From Cohnella xylanilytica (GTDB taxonomy: Bacteria > Bacillota > Bacilli > Paenibacillales > Paenibacillaceae), in the NCBI RefSeq assembly GCF_014212175.1, contig NZ_JACJVR010000003.1, positions 1 to 44,485 on the forward strand: 44,485 nucleotides of DNA, in the 5' to 3' direction. A model generated the notes under the pieces. The model was not told the DNA's origin and did no database searches. It saw only the letters and a program-made list of their open reading frames with translations. Shown piece after piece: positions 17,101 through 25,014 of the stretch; position 1 is the stretch's first letter, and every line of letters starts with the position of its first letter. Made by a program: the position numbers and the translations under genes.

Positions 17101-19266
17101 ATGTTCCTTCCCGTCCTTCGGCAATTGCTCGGCTATATTCGCGGCTACAAGCGGCTGCTCGCCTTCTTCGTCCCGACGATGCTGTTGGACCTGGCCTTCG
17201 TCTCGTTGGCCCCCCTCAGCTTCCAGTTCATGATCGACCGAGCCGTGATTCCCCGGGACATGAACGCCTTCGCTCTGATTCTGATCGCGCTCGCCGCGTG
17301 CGGGGTCGTCTGCCTCGGCGCGGGAGTCGCCAGCGACTACGCGTTGGCGCGGATCGCCGCCTTGACGCAGAAGGACCTGCGCCGCCGACTGTTCGACCGT
17401 CTGCAGAGCGCGAACATGGGCTACCTCCAGCGGAGCCGTTCCGGCGAGCTCCTCTCCCTCTTCGCCTCCGATCTGCCGGCCGTGGAGAGGGCGCTCGGCG
17501 TGCTGCTCACGACCGGCATCCAGTCGACGGTCGTCGTCGCCGTCACGCTGGCCGTGCTGTTCTACCTGCAAGGGACGATGGCGGTCGCCATCCTGCTCGG
17601 AGCCGCGGCGATCTACGCGGGTCCCGCCCTGCTGCGGCGCCGGTCGGAAGCCGTCAACCGCGCCCATAAGGAGATGCTCGACCGGATGACGAGCGACGTG
17701 CAGGAGGCGATCAACGCCCGGAAGGTGATCCGAGGGTTCCATCTGCAGAAGGCGATGGCGGACAAGTTCGCCGTCCGGCTCGGCGAGATGTTCCGGATTC
17801 ACTACCGAAGGAACGTCGTCGGCGCCCAATTGGACCGCCTTCCCGTGATCTCCATGCTGGTCGTCAATCTGACGATCATCGCGCTCGGCTCTTATTTGGC
17901 GATACGCGGCTCCATCACGCTCGGAGCGCTGGTCGCCTTCTTCACCATGTACACGTCCATGGGCAATTCGGTGTTCAATCTGACGTACGTCATTCCGGTG
18001 CTGACGGACGTCTCGGTCAGCCTCGAACGGATCAAGAAGCTGATGGACGCGCCTGAGGAACCCGCCGGCGGTTCCCATCGCGAATCGCTCCGCGAGCGGC
18101 TGCCGGAGATTCGCTTCTCGGACGTCGGCTTCCGGTACGACGAGCGGAGGGACGCCCTGAAGCGAATCGATCTGGTTATCTCGCCGGGAGAGACGGCGGC
18201 GTTCGTCGGCTCGAGCGGATCCGGCAAGAGCACGGCGGTGCAGCTGCTGCTCGGCTTCTACGAGCCCTCCGCCGGTTCGATCCTCGTCAACGGCAGACGA
18301 TTGGACGAATGGGACCGGGGGAGCTTAAGGGAGCAGCTCGGCGTCGTGTTCCAGGACAGCTTCCTGTTCCGGGGCACCGTCGCGGACAACATCCGGATCG
18401 CGAAGCCGGACGCCTCGATGGAGGAGATCGCAGCCGCCGCGAAGCGGGCCGAGATCCACGACTTCGTCTCGTCCCTGCCGGACGGGTACGAGACGGAGGT
18501 GCTGGACGACGGGGCCAACTTCTCCGGCGGGCAGCGGCAGCGCCTCGCCATCGCGCGCGCCGTTCTGCGCGACCCTCCGCTTCTGCTGCTGGACGAAGCC
18601 ACGTCGGCGCTCGACCCGATCTCCGAAGCGTCGATCAACCGGACGTTCCGGGACCTCGCGGCCGACCGGACGGTCGTGACGGTGACCCACCGGCTGTCTT
18701 CCATCGCCGGAGCCGACCGGATCTTCGTGTTCGACCGGGGGGAGCTGGTGGGCTGCGGCACCCACGCCGAGCTGCTCGCCGAGGGAGGCTACTACAAGGA
18801 GCTGTGGGACAAGCAGAACGGCTTCGCCGTCTCGGAGAGCGGTCGGAAGGCGAACATCGACGGGGAACGGCTGGCCCGGCTGCCGTTCTTCCGGGGCATC
18901 GAGCCTCGCTTGCTCGAGGAGATCGGCGCCTTGTTCGATACGGAGACGTTCGAAGCCGGGCAGACCGTCATTCGGGAGGGGGATGCGGGGGAGAAGTTCT
19001 ATCTGATCGCGCGAGGGCGGGTCGAGATCTCGAAGCGCGACCCGGAAGCGGAAGAAGGCAAGCTGCGGCTGGCCGTGCTGGAGGACGGCGACCACTTCGG
19101 GGAGATCGCGCTGCTGGAGAACGTGACCCGCACCGCGGACGTCGCGACGCTCTCCCCCTGCGTCTTCCTGACGCTGCAGCGGAAGGTGCTCTATTACGTC
19201 CTGTCCCAATATCCGGAGATCGACGCCCATGTCCGGCAGACGCTCCGGGAACGGAAGAGCTCGTAA
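17101..19266 (+). CDS. ABC exporter fused to a C-terminal cyclic-nucleotide-binding domain
   Basis: A 721-residue protein in three parts. Residues 1-310 form a type-1 exporter membrane domain of about six helices. Residues 335-570 form a complete ABC ATPase: Walker A GSSGSGKST (370-378), Q418, signature FSGGQ (474-478), Walker B LLLLDE (D498, E499) and H530. Residues 590-715 form a CRP-type cNMP-binding domain with a phosphate-binding cassette FGEIALLENVTRTADV (666-681), including the conserved Glu668 and Arg677. It would act as a homodimeric exporter gated by, or sensing, a nucleotide ligand. AAGGAG lies six bases before the ATG. No partner gene is adjacent, so substrate and ligand are unknown. 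Confidence 0.92.
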   Translation: MFLPVLRQLLGYIRGYKRLLAFFVPTMLLDLAFVSLAPLSFQFMIDRAVIPRDMNAFALILIALAACGVVCLGAGVASDYALARIAALTQKDLRRRLFDRLQSANMGYLQRSRSGELLSLFASDLPAVERALGVLLTTGIQSTVVVAVTLAVLFYLQGTMAVAILLGAAAIYAGPALLRRRSEAVNRAHKEMLDRMTSDVQEAINARKVIRGFHLQKAMADKFAVRLGEMFRIHYRRNVVGAQLDRLPVISMLVVNLTIIALGSYLAIRGSITLGALVAFFTMYTSMGNSVFNLTYVIPVLTDVSVSLERIKKLMDAPEEPAGGSHRESLRERLPEIRFSDVGFRYDERRDALKRIDLVISPGETAAFVGSSGSGKSTAVQLLLGFYEPSAGSILVNGRRLDEWDRGSLREQLGVVFQDSFLFRGTVADNIRIAKPDASMEEIAAAAKRAEIHDFVSSLPDGYETEVLDDGANFSGGQRQRLAIARAVLRDPPLLLLDEATSALDPISEASINRTFRDLAADRTVVTVTHRLSSIAGADRIFVFDRGELVGCGTHAELLAEGGYYKELWDKQNGFAVSESGRKANIDGERLARLPFFRGIEPRLLEEIGALFDTETFEAGQTVIREGDAGEKFYLIARGRVEISKRDPEAEEGKLRLAVLEDGDHFGEIALLENVTRTADVATLSPCVFLTLQRKVLYYVLSQYPEIDAHVRQTLRERKSS

Positions 19267-19320
19267 GGCATAAGGCATAACCGTATCCGTATAGGAAAAA
19301 ACTGCGATTGACCGATTCGC

Positions 19321-19370
19321 TAACGGAACTTGTTCAATAATTGGATTCGGACTCGATTCTGCCCCGAATA
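19321..19370 (+). repeat. conserved leader of the palindromic repeat array
   Basis: The block from TAACGGAAC (19321) through GATTCGGACTCG (19344-19355) to TCTGCC directly precedes the repeat array. It recurs in the same order at 44323-44366 before the second repeat locus. Confidence 0.6.
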
Positions 19371-19630
19371 GGCGCCTTGCCTGAATTTTGTATGATAAAT
19401 CATACAAAATCTGCTTCGAGAAGGCCCTTGCCTGAATTTTGTATGAAAAATCATACAAAATCTGCTTCGAGAAGGCGCCTTGCCTGAATTTTGTATGATA
19501 AATCATACAAAATCTGCTTCGAGAAAGCCCTTGCCTGAATTTTGTATGAAAAATCATACAAAATCTGCCTCGAGAAGGCGCCTTGCTTACAGGGTGAATG
19601 AAGAATCATCCAAAATTCATCTGCCTTGTT
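19371..19630 (+). repeat. tandem 51/52-bp palindromic repeat array (A-B-A-B plus a degenerate copy)
   Basis: Four units occur at 19371-19422 (A), 19423-19473 (B), 19474-19525 (A) and 19526-19576 (B), then a decayed fifth to about 19630. Each carries an inverted repeat, for example ATTTTGTATGAT / ATCATACAAAAT with an AA loop in A units (11-base arms and an AAAA loop in B). A conserved tail CTGCTTCGAGAA follows. The two A units are identical and the two B units differ at two positions, so the array is a duplicated 103-bp dimer. It lies between convergent genes. Confidence 0.9.
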
Positions 19631-19715
19631 TTTTCCGACGAGGCTATTCGAAAAAACATACAACTTCATTCGCTGCATGCGAGGAAGCCCGCCATGTCGG
19701 CGAGAGTAGTCGCCG

Positions 19716-19727
19716 CCCCCCCCCCCC
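19716..19727 (+). repeat. C12 homopolymer tract
   Basis: An uninterrupted run of twelve C between the repeat array and the GH130 stop codon. It is in non-coding sequence, so it is not an obvious phase-variation switch. Confidence 0.8.
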
Positions 19728-19828
19728 TTCGCCAACGCGAACGCGGGCCGGAGCGCTTCCGGCATGGATAGCGTTCCGGCCGCGCGTTCTTGTGCGTTCT
19801 CGGGCGAGTCGCCCGATCGGCTCCGCTT

Positions 19829-20833
19829 CTAATCGCCTTCCAGACAGAGCCGGATCAGGTCGTTCACGTCGGCGGTCGCCAGACATTCCACCGTATCCGC
19901 CGCCCCGTAATAGATCTTCACTTCGCCGGAATCCTCGAGAATCATGCCGCCGGGGAAAATAACGTCGTTGCGGAACCCGCCTTCCGTCTCGTACGGCGCT
20001 TCCGGCGCCAGCAGCGGCGCGCGGGACAATCCGACGATCCTGGACGGATCGTCCGGATCGAGCAGCATGATGCCCGCCGTGTAGCGCTTCTGCCACTTCG
20101 GCTCCCAGCCGTTCTTGCCCCTCGAGCGGTCCAGGTCGACGGCGTGGAAGGTCGTAAGCCACCCCTTCTCCGTCTTGACCGGCGGGGCTCCGGGGCCGAC
20201 CTTGTCGTTGGCGAACGGCACCTGCTCCACGGCCAGCACGAGCTTGGAGCCGCCCCAATATCGCAAGTCCGGCGAATCGCTCATCCACATGTCGAAGCGG
20301 TCGGCGCCTCCCCGGCTGTAGACGGGGAACGGCCGCTCCAGCCGCGCGTACTTGCCCCCGATCCGCTCCGGGAACAGCACCATGTTGCGGTTGTCCGGCA
20401 GCGACAGGCTCAGCACCTCGAACGAGGCGAAGTCGTCCGTCGCCGCGATCCCGCCGCGCAGGCCGTGCTTCGTGTCGACCGCGAAGCACATGTAACATCG
20501 GCCGTCGAGGACGGTCAGCCGCGGGTCGTACACGCGGATCACTTCCTCGTCGTTCCAGCTCCAGCACGGTTCGGGCTGCACGTCCCAGCGGACACCGTCG
20601 TCGCTGAACGCGAGTCCCAGATTCGTCGTGCCAGCCGGCGCGGTCTTCCCGGTCTCCGCGTCGCCGTAGTCGTTGCGGAACACCATGACGTAGCGCCCTT
20701 CGTACTTGGCCACGCCCGCGTTGAACACCATCGCCGGCCCGTAGGGAACGTCTCTCGGGGCGAGGATCGGATTGGCCGGGTGACGGCGGATCAGCGGACT
20801 GGATGCGAGCTTGCCGACGGTCGGTTCATTCAT
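19829..20833 (-). CDS. glycoside hydrolase family 130 protein (beta-mannoside phosphorylase-like)
   Basis: A 334-residue five-bladed beta-propeller protein of the GH130 family. The family acts on beta-mannosides, mostly by phosphorolysis. Family segments visible are 'RHPANPILAP' at the N terminus, 'MVFNAGVAKYEGRYVMVFRND', 'RVYDPRLTVLDGRCYMCFAVD', 'NMVLFPERIGGKYARLERP', 'GPGAPPVKTEKGWL' and 'NDVIFPGG'. AAGGGAGGG lies eight bases before the ATG. It is monocistronic with no mannoside transporter nearby. Whether it is a phosphorylase or a hydrolase (the family has both) depends on phosphate-binding residues that I cannot assign by eye. Confidence 0.88.
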   Translation of the reverse strand: MNEPTVGKLASSPLIRRHPANPILAPRDVPYGPAMVFNAGVAKYEGRYVMVFRNDYGDAETGKTAPAGTTNLGLAFSDDGVRWDVQPEPCWSWNDEEVIRVYDPRLTVLDGRCYMCFAVDTKHGLRGGIAATDDFASFEVLSLSLPDNRNMVLFPERIGGKYARLERPFPVYSRGGADRFDMWMSDSPDLRYWGGSKLVLAVEQVPFANDKVGPGAPPVKTEKGWLTTFHAVDLDRSRGKNGWEPKWQKRYTAGIMLLDPDDPSRIVGLSRAPLLAPEAPYETEGGFRNDVIFPGGMILEDSGEVKIYYGAADTVECLATADVNDLIRLCLEGD

Positions 20834-21068
20834 GCGTTGTCCCTCCCTTGCTCGATTCGCGGAGGCGCGCCGGACGCGGTTCGGTTATGCCCGGCCCTCC
20901 AGGCCCGGCAGGCTCTCCTCCCCGGATATTCGCCGGACGAACGGCGAATCCTCCCTCCTACAAAAGGATAGAGACCGGAGGCTGGCGTTAGAACGGCGAA
21001 AGGACAACGGCACCGATATTTCCAGGACTGGCGAAGGACTGGCTTACGTCGGTTCAAGCTCAATTCCG
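20834..21068. other. intergenic region with an imperfect hairpin
   Basis: No gene is seen. An imperfect inverted repeat at 20924-20951 (GGATaTTCGCCG / CGGCGAATCC) could be the minus-strand terminator of the upstream GIY-YIG-like gene. The GH130 promoter must also lie here but was not identified. Confidence 0.4.
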
Positions 21069-21428
21069 TTACGCCCTCGGCGGCTTGTTGTACCCTCTGT
21101 CCCCGTACGGCTGCAGCTTCTCGAGCCACGGCTTCTCCATCTGCTTGAGCGCCCACTTGACGTCCGCGACGTCGTCGGATTCCTTCTGCTCCAGCACCTC
21201 GAATTCGAACGCCTCGGCGCCCAGCTCCTTCCAATCCTTCTGCAGCTCGAGGTTCATGAACCTCCCCATGTTCAGCTGCGCTTCGATGTTCATCCATTTG
21301 TTTTTCAAGTTGGGATACGAATCCACGAACACTTTGCCGCTTACCTTGTTGGTGATTCGGATGACGCCCATATACGTCTTGATCTGCTTGTACTCCTCCA
21401 GCAGCTCTTTGCGTTTGCTCTTGTCCAT
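21069..21428 (-). CDS. GIY-YIG nuclease-like small protein, degenerate motif
   Basis: A 119-residue protein resembling the bacillar 'GIY-YIG nuclease family' stand-alone proteins. 'MGVIRITNKVSGKVFVDSYPNLKNKW' takes the place of the GIY...YIG strands, and 'LGAEAFEFEVLEQKE' resembles the region with the catalytic Glu. The GIY and YIG tripeptides themselves are not intact (GVI and FVD), so nuclease activity is doubtful. GGAGGG and AAGGG lie just before the ATG at 21428. An AT-rich inverted repeat stands 70 bases upstream. Confidence 0.75.
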   Translation of the reverse strand: MDKSKRKELLEEYKQIKTYMGVIRITNKVSGKVFVDSYPNLKNKWMNIEAQLNMGRFMNLELQKDWKELGAEAFEFEVLEQKESDDVADVKWALKQMEKPWLEKLQPYGDRGYNKPPRA

Positions 21429-21496
21429 GTCGACCCTTCCCTCCGATGCCCTTAACATGGACTCCGGCAATCCGTGCCGGTCCCCATCGTCGCATC

Positions 21497-21523
21497 ACTT
21501 ATTTACTAATTTACTAAATAAGT
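21497..21523. promoter_or_regulatory. AT-rich inverted repeat, candidate operator
   Basis: Nine-base arms ACTTATTTA / TAAATAAGT flank a nine-base centre. The stretch also contains ATTTACTA twice in tandem (21501-21516). It is a conspicuous AT-only island in a GC-rich divergent intergenic region, consistent with a regulator binding site, possibly MarR- or HxlR-like. Confidence 0.5.
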
Positions 21524-21663
21524 AATACCATGGCTGCGGGGATTCGTCAACCGGGCAGGCCCTTCCGGCGAATGGATCCCGACCGCGGTGCGCCCGTCGG
21601 CTGGAGTCTCGCGGCGTCCATTTGCTATAGTAGGAGCATGGATCGGAACAGGAGGAATCGAGC

Positions 21664-22893
21664 ATGCCGACTAACGTCGAGTTAGAGAAATACGCCGACC
21701 TGATCGTCCGGACGGCGGTTCATATTCAACCCGGGCAGGAGCTGTGGATCAACGCTCCCATTCACGTGCCGGAGCTCGTGCGCCTCATCGCGAAGCGCGC
21801 CTACGAAGAAGGAGCGAAGCGGGTCCATGTCGAGTGGCAGGACGAGTTGCTGACGAAGCTGACGTACCAGCTCGCGCCGGACGAAGCATTCGAGCAATAT
21901 CCGGCGTGGCGGGCGCAGGCCGTCACGGAATTGGCTCAGCAAGGCGGAGCCTATCTGCTGATCAAGTCGGGCGATCCCGAGCTGCTGAAGGACGTCGACC
22001 CCAAGCGGGTCGCCGATTACTCGCGCGTCTCCTCGGCCGCTCTCGCCAAGTGGCGGGAATACATGTCGTCGAAAAGAATGACCTGGTCCATCGTCGCGGC
22101 TCCTTCGGACAATTGGGCGAAGCTGGTGTTCCCGGAGCTGGACGCGGAGGCGGCCGTCGAAGCGCTGTGGCAGGCGATATTCCGAGCCGTTCGCGTACAT
22201 CTGGAGGATCCCGTTCAGGCGTGGAAGGAGCACAACGACGCCCTGCTCGCCAAGCGCGCCTACCTGAACGGCAAGCAGTACAAGAAGCTTCATTACCGGG
22301 CGCCGGGAACGGACCTCGTCATCGAGCTGCCGGAGAATCACCTCTGGAACGGGGGCATCTCCACGAACGAACGGGGCAACACCTTCAACCCGAACGTTCC
22401 CACCGAAGAGGTGTACACTGCGCCTCGCCGGGAAGGCACGAACGGAGTCGTTCGCAGCACCAAGCCTCTCAGCTACCAAGGCAATCTGATCGAGAACTTC
22501 AGCCTGACGTTCGAGAACGGACGGGTCGTGGACTTCCAGGCCGAGAAGGGCTGCGATTCCTTGAAAACGATGCTGGACCTCGACGGCAACTCGCGTTACC
22601 TCGGGGAAGCCGCTCTCGTTCCGCACCGCTCTCCGATCTCGGAATCGAACCTGATCTTCTTCAACACGCTGTTCGACGAGAACGCATCCAACCATCTGGC
22701 TCTGGGCAACGCGTATCCGACGTGCGTCGAAGGAGGCGCCTCCATGTCCCGCGAGGAGCTGGAGCGGGCCGGCCTGAACCAGAGCATCCTGCACGTCGAC
22801 TTCATGATCGGCTCGGCCGAGATGGACATCGACGGCATCGCGGAGGACGGACGGGTCGAACCGATCTTCCGCCAGGGCAATTGGGCCTTCTAG
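21664..22893 (+). CDS. aminopeptidase, M29 (AmpS/PepS) family
   Basis: A 409-residue cytosolic two-metal aminopeptidase. M29 metal ligands are recognisable in order: Glu in 'VPTEEVYTAP', Glu in 'YLGEAALVP', His in 'ASNHLALGNAYP', and His with Asp in 'ILHVDFMIGS'. It should remove N-terminal residues from peptides using Co2+ or Zn2+. AGGAGG lies eight bases before the ATG. It is monocistronic and ends in a bidirectional hairpin. Confidence 0.93.
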   Translation: MPTNVELEKYADLIVRTAVHIQPGQELWINAPIHVPELVRLIAKRAYEEGAKRVHVEWQDELLTKLTYQLAPDEAFEQYPAWRAQAVTELAQQGGAYLLIKSGDPELLKDVDPKRVADYSRVSSAALAKWREYMSSKRMTWSIVAAPSDNWAKLVFPELDAEAAVEALWQAIFRAVRVHLEDPVQAWKEHNDALLAKRAYLNGKQYKKLHYRAPGTDLVIELPENHLWNGGISTNERGNTFNPNVPTEEVYTAPRREGTNGVVRSTKPLSYQGNLIENFSLTFENGRVVDFQAEKGCDSLKTMLDLDGNSRYLGEAALVPHRSPISESNLIFFNTLFDENASNHLALGNAYPTCVEGGASMSREELERAGLNQSILHVDFMIGSAEMDIDGIAEDGRVEPIFRQGNWAF

Positions 22894-22895
22894 AA

Positions 22896-22931
22896 CAAGA
22901 ACCCCCGCGCTATCCGGCGCAGGGGTTCTTG
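22896..22931. terminator. bidirectional hairpin terminator
   Basis: A long GC-rich stem (AAGAACCCC...GCGC / GCGC...GGGGTTCTT) with a TATCCG loop lies between the convergent aminopeptidase and phosphotransferase genes. It has no long T tract, but A/T pairs at the base of the stem serve both directions. Confidence 0.7.
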
Positions 22932-22954
22932 GCATGCGGATCGATCCCGCCCCG

Positions 22955-23881
22955 TCATGGGCTGATTCCGCCGATCGCCTCCAAGGCTTGCTCGATGAAC
23001 CTATCGAGCTTCTCCCGCATGTCCCTCTCCTTGTCCGGCTCTAGGCCCCAGGAGGAGAGGCCCATGACCGGCCGCAGCGAAGCAACCAGATCCCAATAAG
23101 GAAGATTGGCGTAATCGAGCGCGGGCATCGCGGATCGGTACAGCCGGGTGAACTCGGCCGCCGCTTCGGTCCCGAACGCCCAGGCGATCTCCAGCCTTGC
23201 GTTCGCCAAGTCCGAGAGAGGATCGCCGAGAGCGGCGTCTTCCCAGTCGATAACCGCAGCCAGGCGACCGTCCTTCCACAGCACGTTGCCGGGCCAGAAG
23301 TCCCCGTGCAGCAGCGCGTCCCCGTTCCGCTGCAGCCGCGGCGAAGCGGACTTAAGCGCGTCCAGGACAGGCTTCCTCCCGAACGAGTCCGACCGCTCGG
23401 CCGATTCCAGAAGCCGGGCTAGACGATCCTTTTGCCGAGGTAACCAAGCGAACTCTTGACGAGAATAATCGATTCGATGGATATCCGCCAATGTCGTCGC
23501 GAGCGGAAGAAGCGGGTCGGTTCCGGAGGCCGAGGAGAGGATCGTCTCTCCTTCTACGAACTCGATGACGACGTACGGGGTCGGAAGGATCTCGCCTGTC
23601 TCGTCCGCGCCATAAGGCTTCGGCACGGGCAGCCCGGCCGAGCTTAGCCGTTCGAGAAGCCTGAATTCATGGGCGGCGACGTTCGGGTCCCGCTGCCGGT
23701 CCGCCTCGCCGTGACGGCGTAAGACCCACTTCTTGGCCGTACCGTCGGGCAGCATGACTTCAAGAGCCGTCACTTCGGCCGAGACGCCTCCCTCCAATGC
23801 CCTCGCGCGGACCAGTCGGCCCTCGGCGAAGATTCGACGAACCACTTTTTCAAGGCTCTCGTCCCTTCTGAAGTCGTTCAT
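22955..23881 (-). CDS. phosphotransferase family protein (aminoglycoside phosphotransferase fold)
   Basis: A 308-residue kinase-like protein of the APH/choline-kinase family. The N lobe has 'KKWVLRRHGEAD' and 'AAHEFRLLERLSSAGLPVPKPY'. The catalytic loop is LLHGDFWPGNVLW with the Brenner Asp, and the metal-binding motif is VIDWEDAALGDPLSDLAN. Such chromosomal proteins phosphorylate small molecules, but most have unknown substrates, so antibiotic resistance should not be assumed. AAGGAGGGGG lies three to eight bases before the ATG. Confidence 0.9.
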   Translation of the reverse strand: MNDFRRDESLEKVVRRIFAEGRLVRARALEGGVSAEVTALEVMLPDGTAKKWVLRRHGEADRQRDPNVAAHEFRLLERLSSAGLPVPKPYGADETGEILPTPYVVIEFVEGETILSSASGTDPLLPLATTLADIHRIDYSRQEFAWLPRQKDRLARLLESAERSDSFGRKPVLDALKSASPRLQRNGDALLHGDFWPGNVLWKDGRLAAVIDWEDAALGDPLSDLANARLEIAWAFGTEAAAEFTRLYRSAMPALDYANLPYWDLVASLRPVMGLSSWGLEPDKERDMREKLDRFIEQALEAIGGISP

Positions 23882-24026
23882 TAGCCCCCTCCTTGCACCG
23901 CGATAACCGTATTCCCTTCTTCGACGGCCGGAGCCGATTCCCTTTACGTTTTGTCTATCGTTGCGGAACGCGAGAGGCCGGAATTCCGTTCCTTATTTTT
24001 GGATTCAATCCGGAATCCTGACAACC

Positions 24027-24039
24027 ATGATGTCATCAT
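24027..24039. promoter_or_regulatory. 13-bp palindrome upstream of the WYL regulator
   Basis: ATGATGTCATCAT is a perfect palindrome about a central T, 61 bases before the regulator's ATG and just after a CTGACA -35-like element (24018-24023). It could be an autoregulatory operator. Confidence 0.45.
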
Positions 24040-24099
24040 TCAAGTGTTAAGGTCATAACAGACGCACCGATCAGCCAATCCGACGAGAGAAGTGAGAAG

Positions 24100-24990
24100 A
24101 TGAGACTGGATCGCATGCTCGGCATTACGATGGAGCTATTGTCGAAGAGAAGAGTGTCCGCTACGGAGCTGGCCGCCCGGTTCGAGGTATCCAGCCGCAC
24201 CATCTACCGCGATATCGAGCTCATTAATCAAGCGGGCATCCCTATCGCCTCCTTCGCGGGCACGGACGGCGGCTTCGAGCTCATGAACGGTTACTTCTTG
24301 TCGAGGCAGCACTTCTCCGTGGAAGACTTATCGGTGATCTACAACCTGCTTAGGGGCATGGACGGGGCGATGGGAGGGCGTTCCGCATCGTTGATGAACA
24401 AGCTCTCCAGCTTGCAGCCGGCTCTGCTGAAGGGGAGGAACGCTTATAAGGTCATCTTCGACATGAGCACGTCGGAGAGCGAGAAGGCGATCGTCCATCC
24501 GCTCTTCCAGGCGATCGACGAGAACCGGATCGTCTCGTTCTCTTACATAAGCGCAGCGGGCACCGCGACGAAGCGGAGAGCGGAACCGACGGCGTTGTAC
24601 TGGGAACGCGGCGCTTGGTACCTGGAGGGCTACTGCCTGATGCGCCGGGCGAAGCGCATCTTCCGCATATCCAGGCTCGCCGGGCTCGAAGTCTCGGACG
24701 AGAGATTCGCGCCGAGGGAGCTCTCCTCTTATCCGGACGAAGCCGACCCTCCGGGCATCGAGGTCCACCTTCGGTTCGATAGGAGCGCCCAGCCTCGCGT
24801 GTCGGAGCAATTCCCGGACGAGTGTTCGCCGCATGGCGACTCTGTCGACGTTCGCAAGGTTTTCTACTCCATGGAGTACGCCGTCTCCGTCGTTCTGAGC
24901 TACGGATCGAAGGTAACGGTCCTCTCGCCGGAAGAGCTGAAGCGCTGCGTGCTGAAGACGATCGAGGACATCCGGGAGAAGTACAAGTAA
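24100..24990 (+). CDS. WYL-domain (YafY-type) transcriptional regulator
   Basis: A 296-residue regulator. Residues 1-55 form a winged HTH ('LLSKRRVSATELAARFEVSSRTIYRDIELINQAGIPI'). A WYL domain follows at about 130-205 ('IVSFSYISAAG', 'ALYWERGAWYLEGYCLMRRAKRIFRISRLAG'), then a C-terminal WCX region. WYL domains sense nucleic acids or small ligands. It leads a same-strand set with an NmrA-like protein and a DrrAB-type exporter and is likely to control them. Confidence 0.9.
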   Translation: MRLDRMLGITMELLSKRRVSATELAARFEVSSRTIYRDIELINQAGIPIASFAGTDGGFELMNGYFLSRQHFSVEDLSVIYNLLRGMDGAMGGRSASLMNKLSSLQPALLKGRNAYKVIFDMSTSESEKAIVHPLFQAIDENRIVSFSYISAAGTATKRRAEPTALYWERGAWYLEGYCLMRRAKRIFRISRLAGLEVSDERFAPRELSSYPDEADPPGIEVHLRFDRSAQPRVSEQFPDECSPHGDSVDVRKVFYSMEYAVSVVLSYGSKVTVLSPEELKRCVLKTIEDIREKYK

Positions 24991-25014
24991 ATCCATAAGG
25001 GGAGGAATGTCGGT

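Noticed and set aside
18325..19557. A minus-strand open frame that runs through the palindromic repeats (repeating KQILYDFSYKIQAR-like peptide) and into the ABC fusion gene
   Set aside because: The peptide is just the translated repeat unit, and the rest is antisense to the ABC/cNMP gene. No start signals are present.
19371..19630. CRISPR array
   Set aside because: Unit spacing is regular, but the sequences between palindromes are themselves conserved and there are no unique spacers or cas genes.
22955..23881. Aminoglycoside resistance gene
   Set aside because: The APH fold is shared by many small-molecule kinases. The protein has no close similarity that I recognise to a named resistance enzyme and no mobile context.
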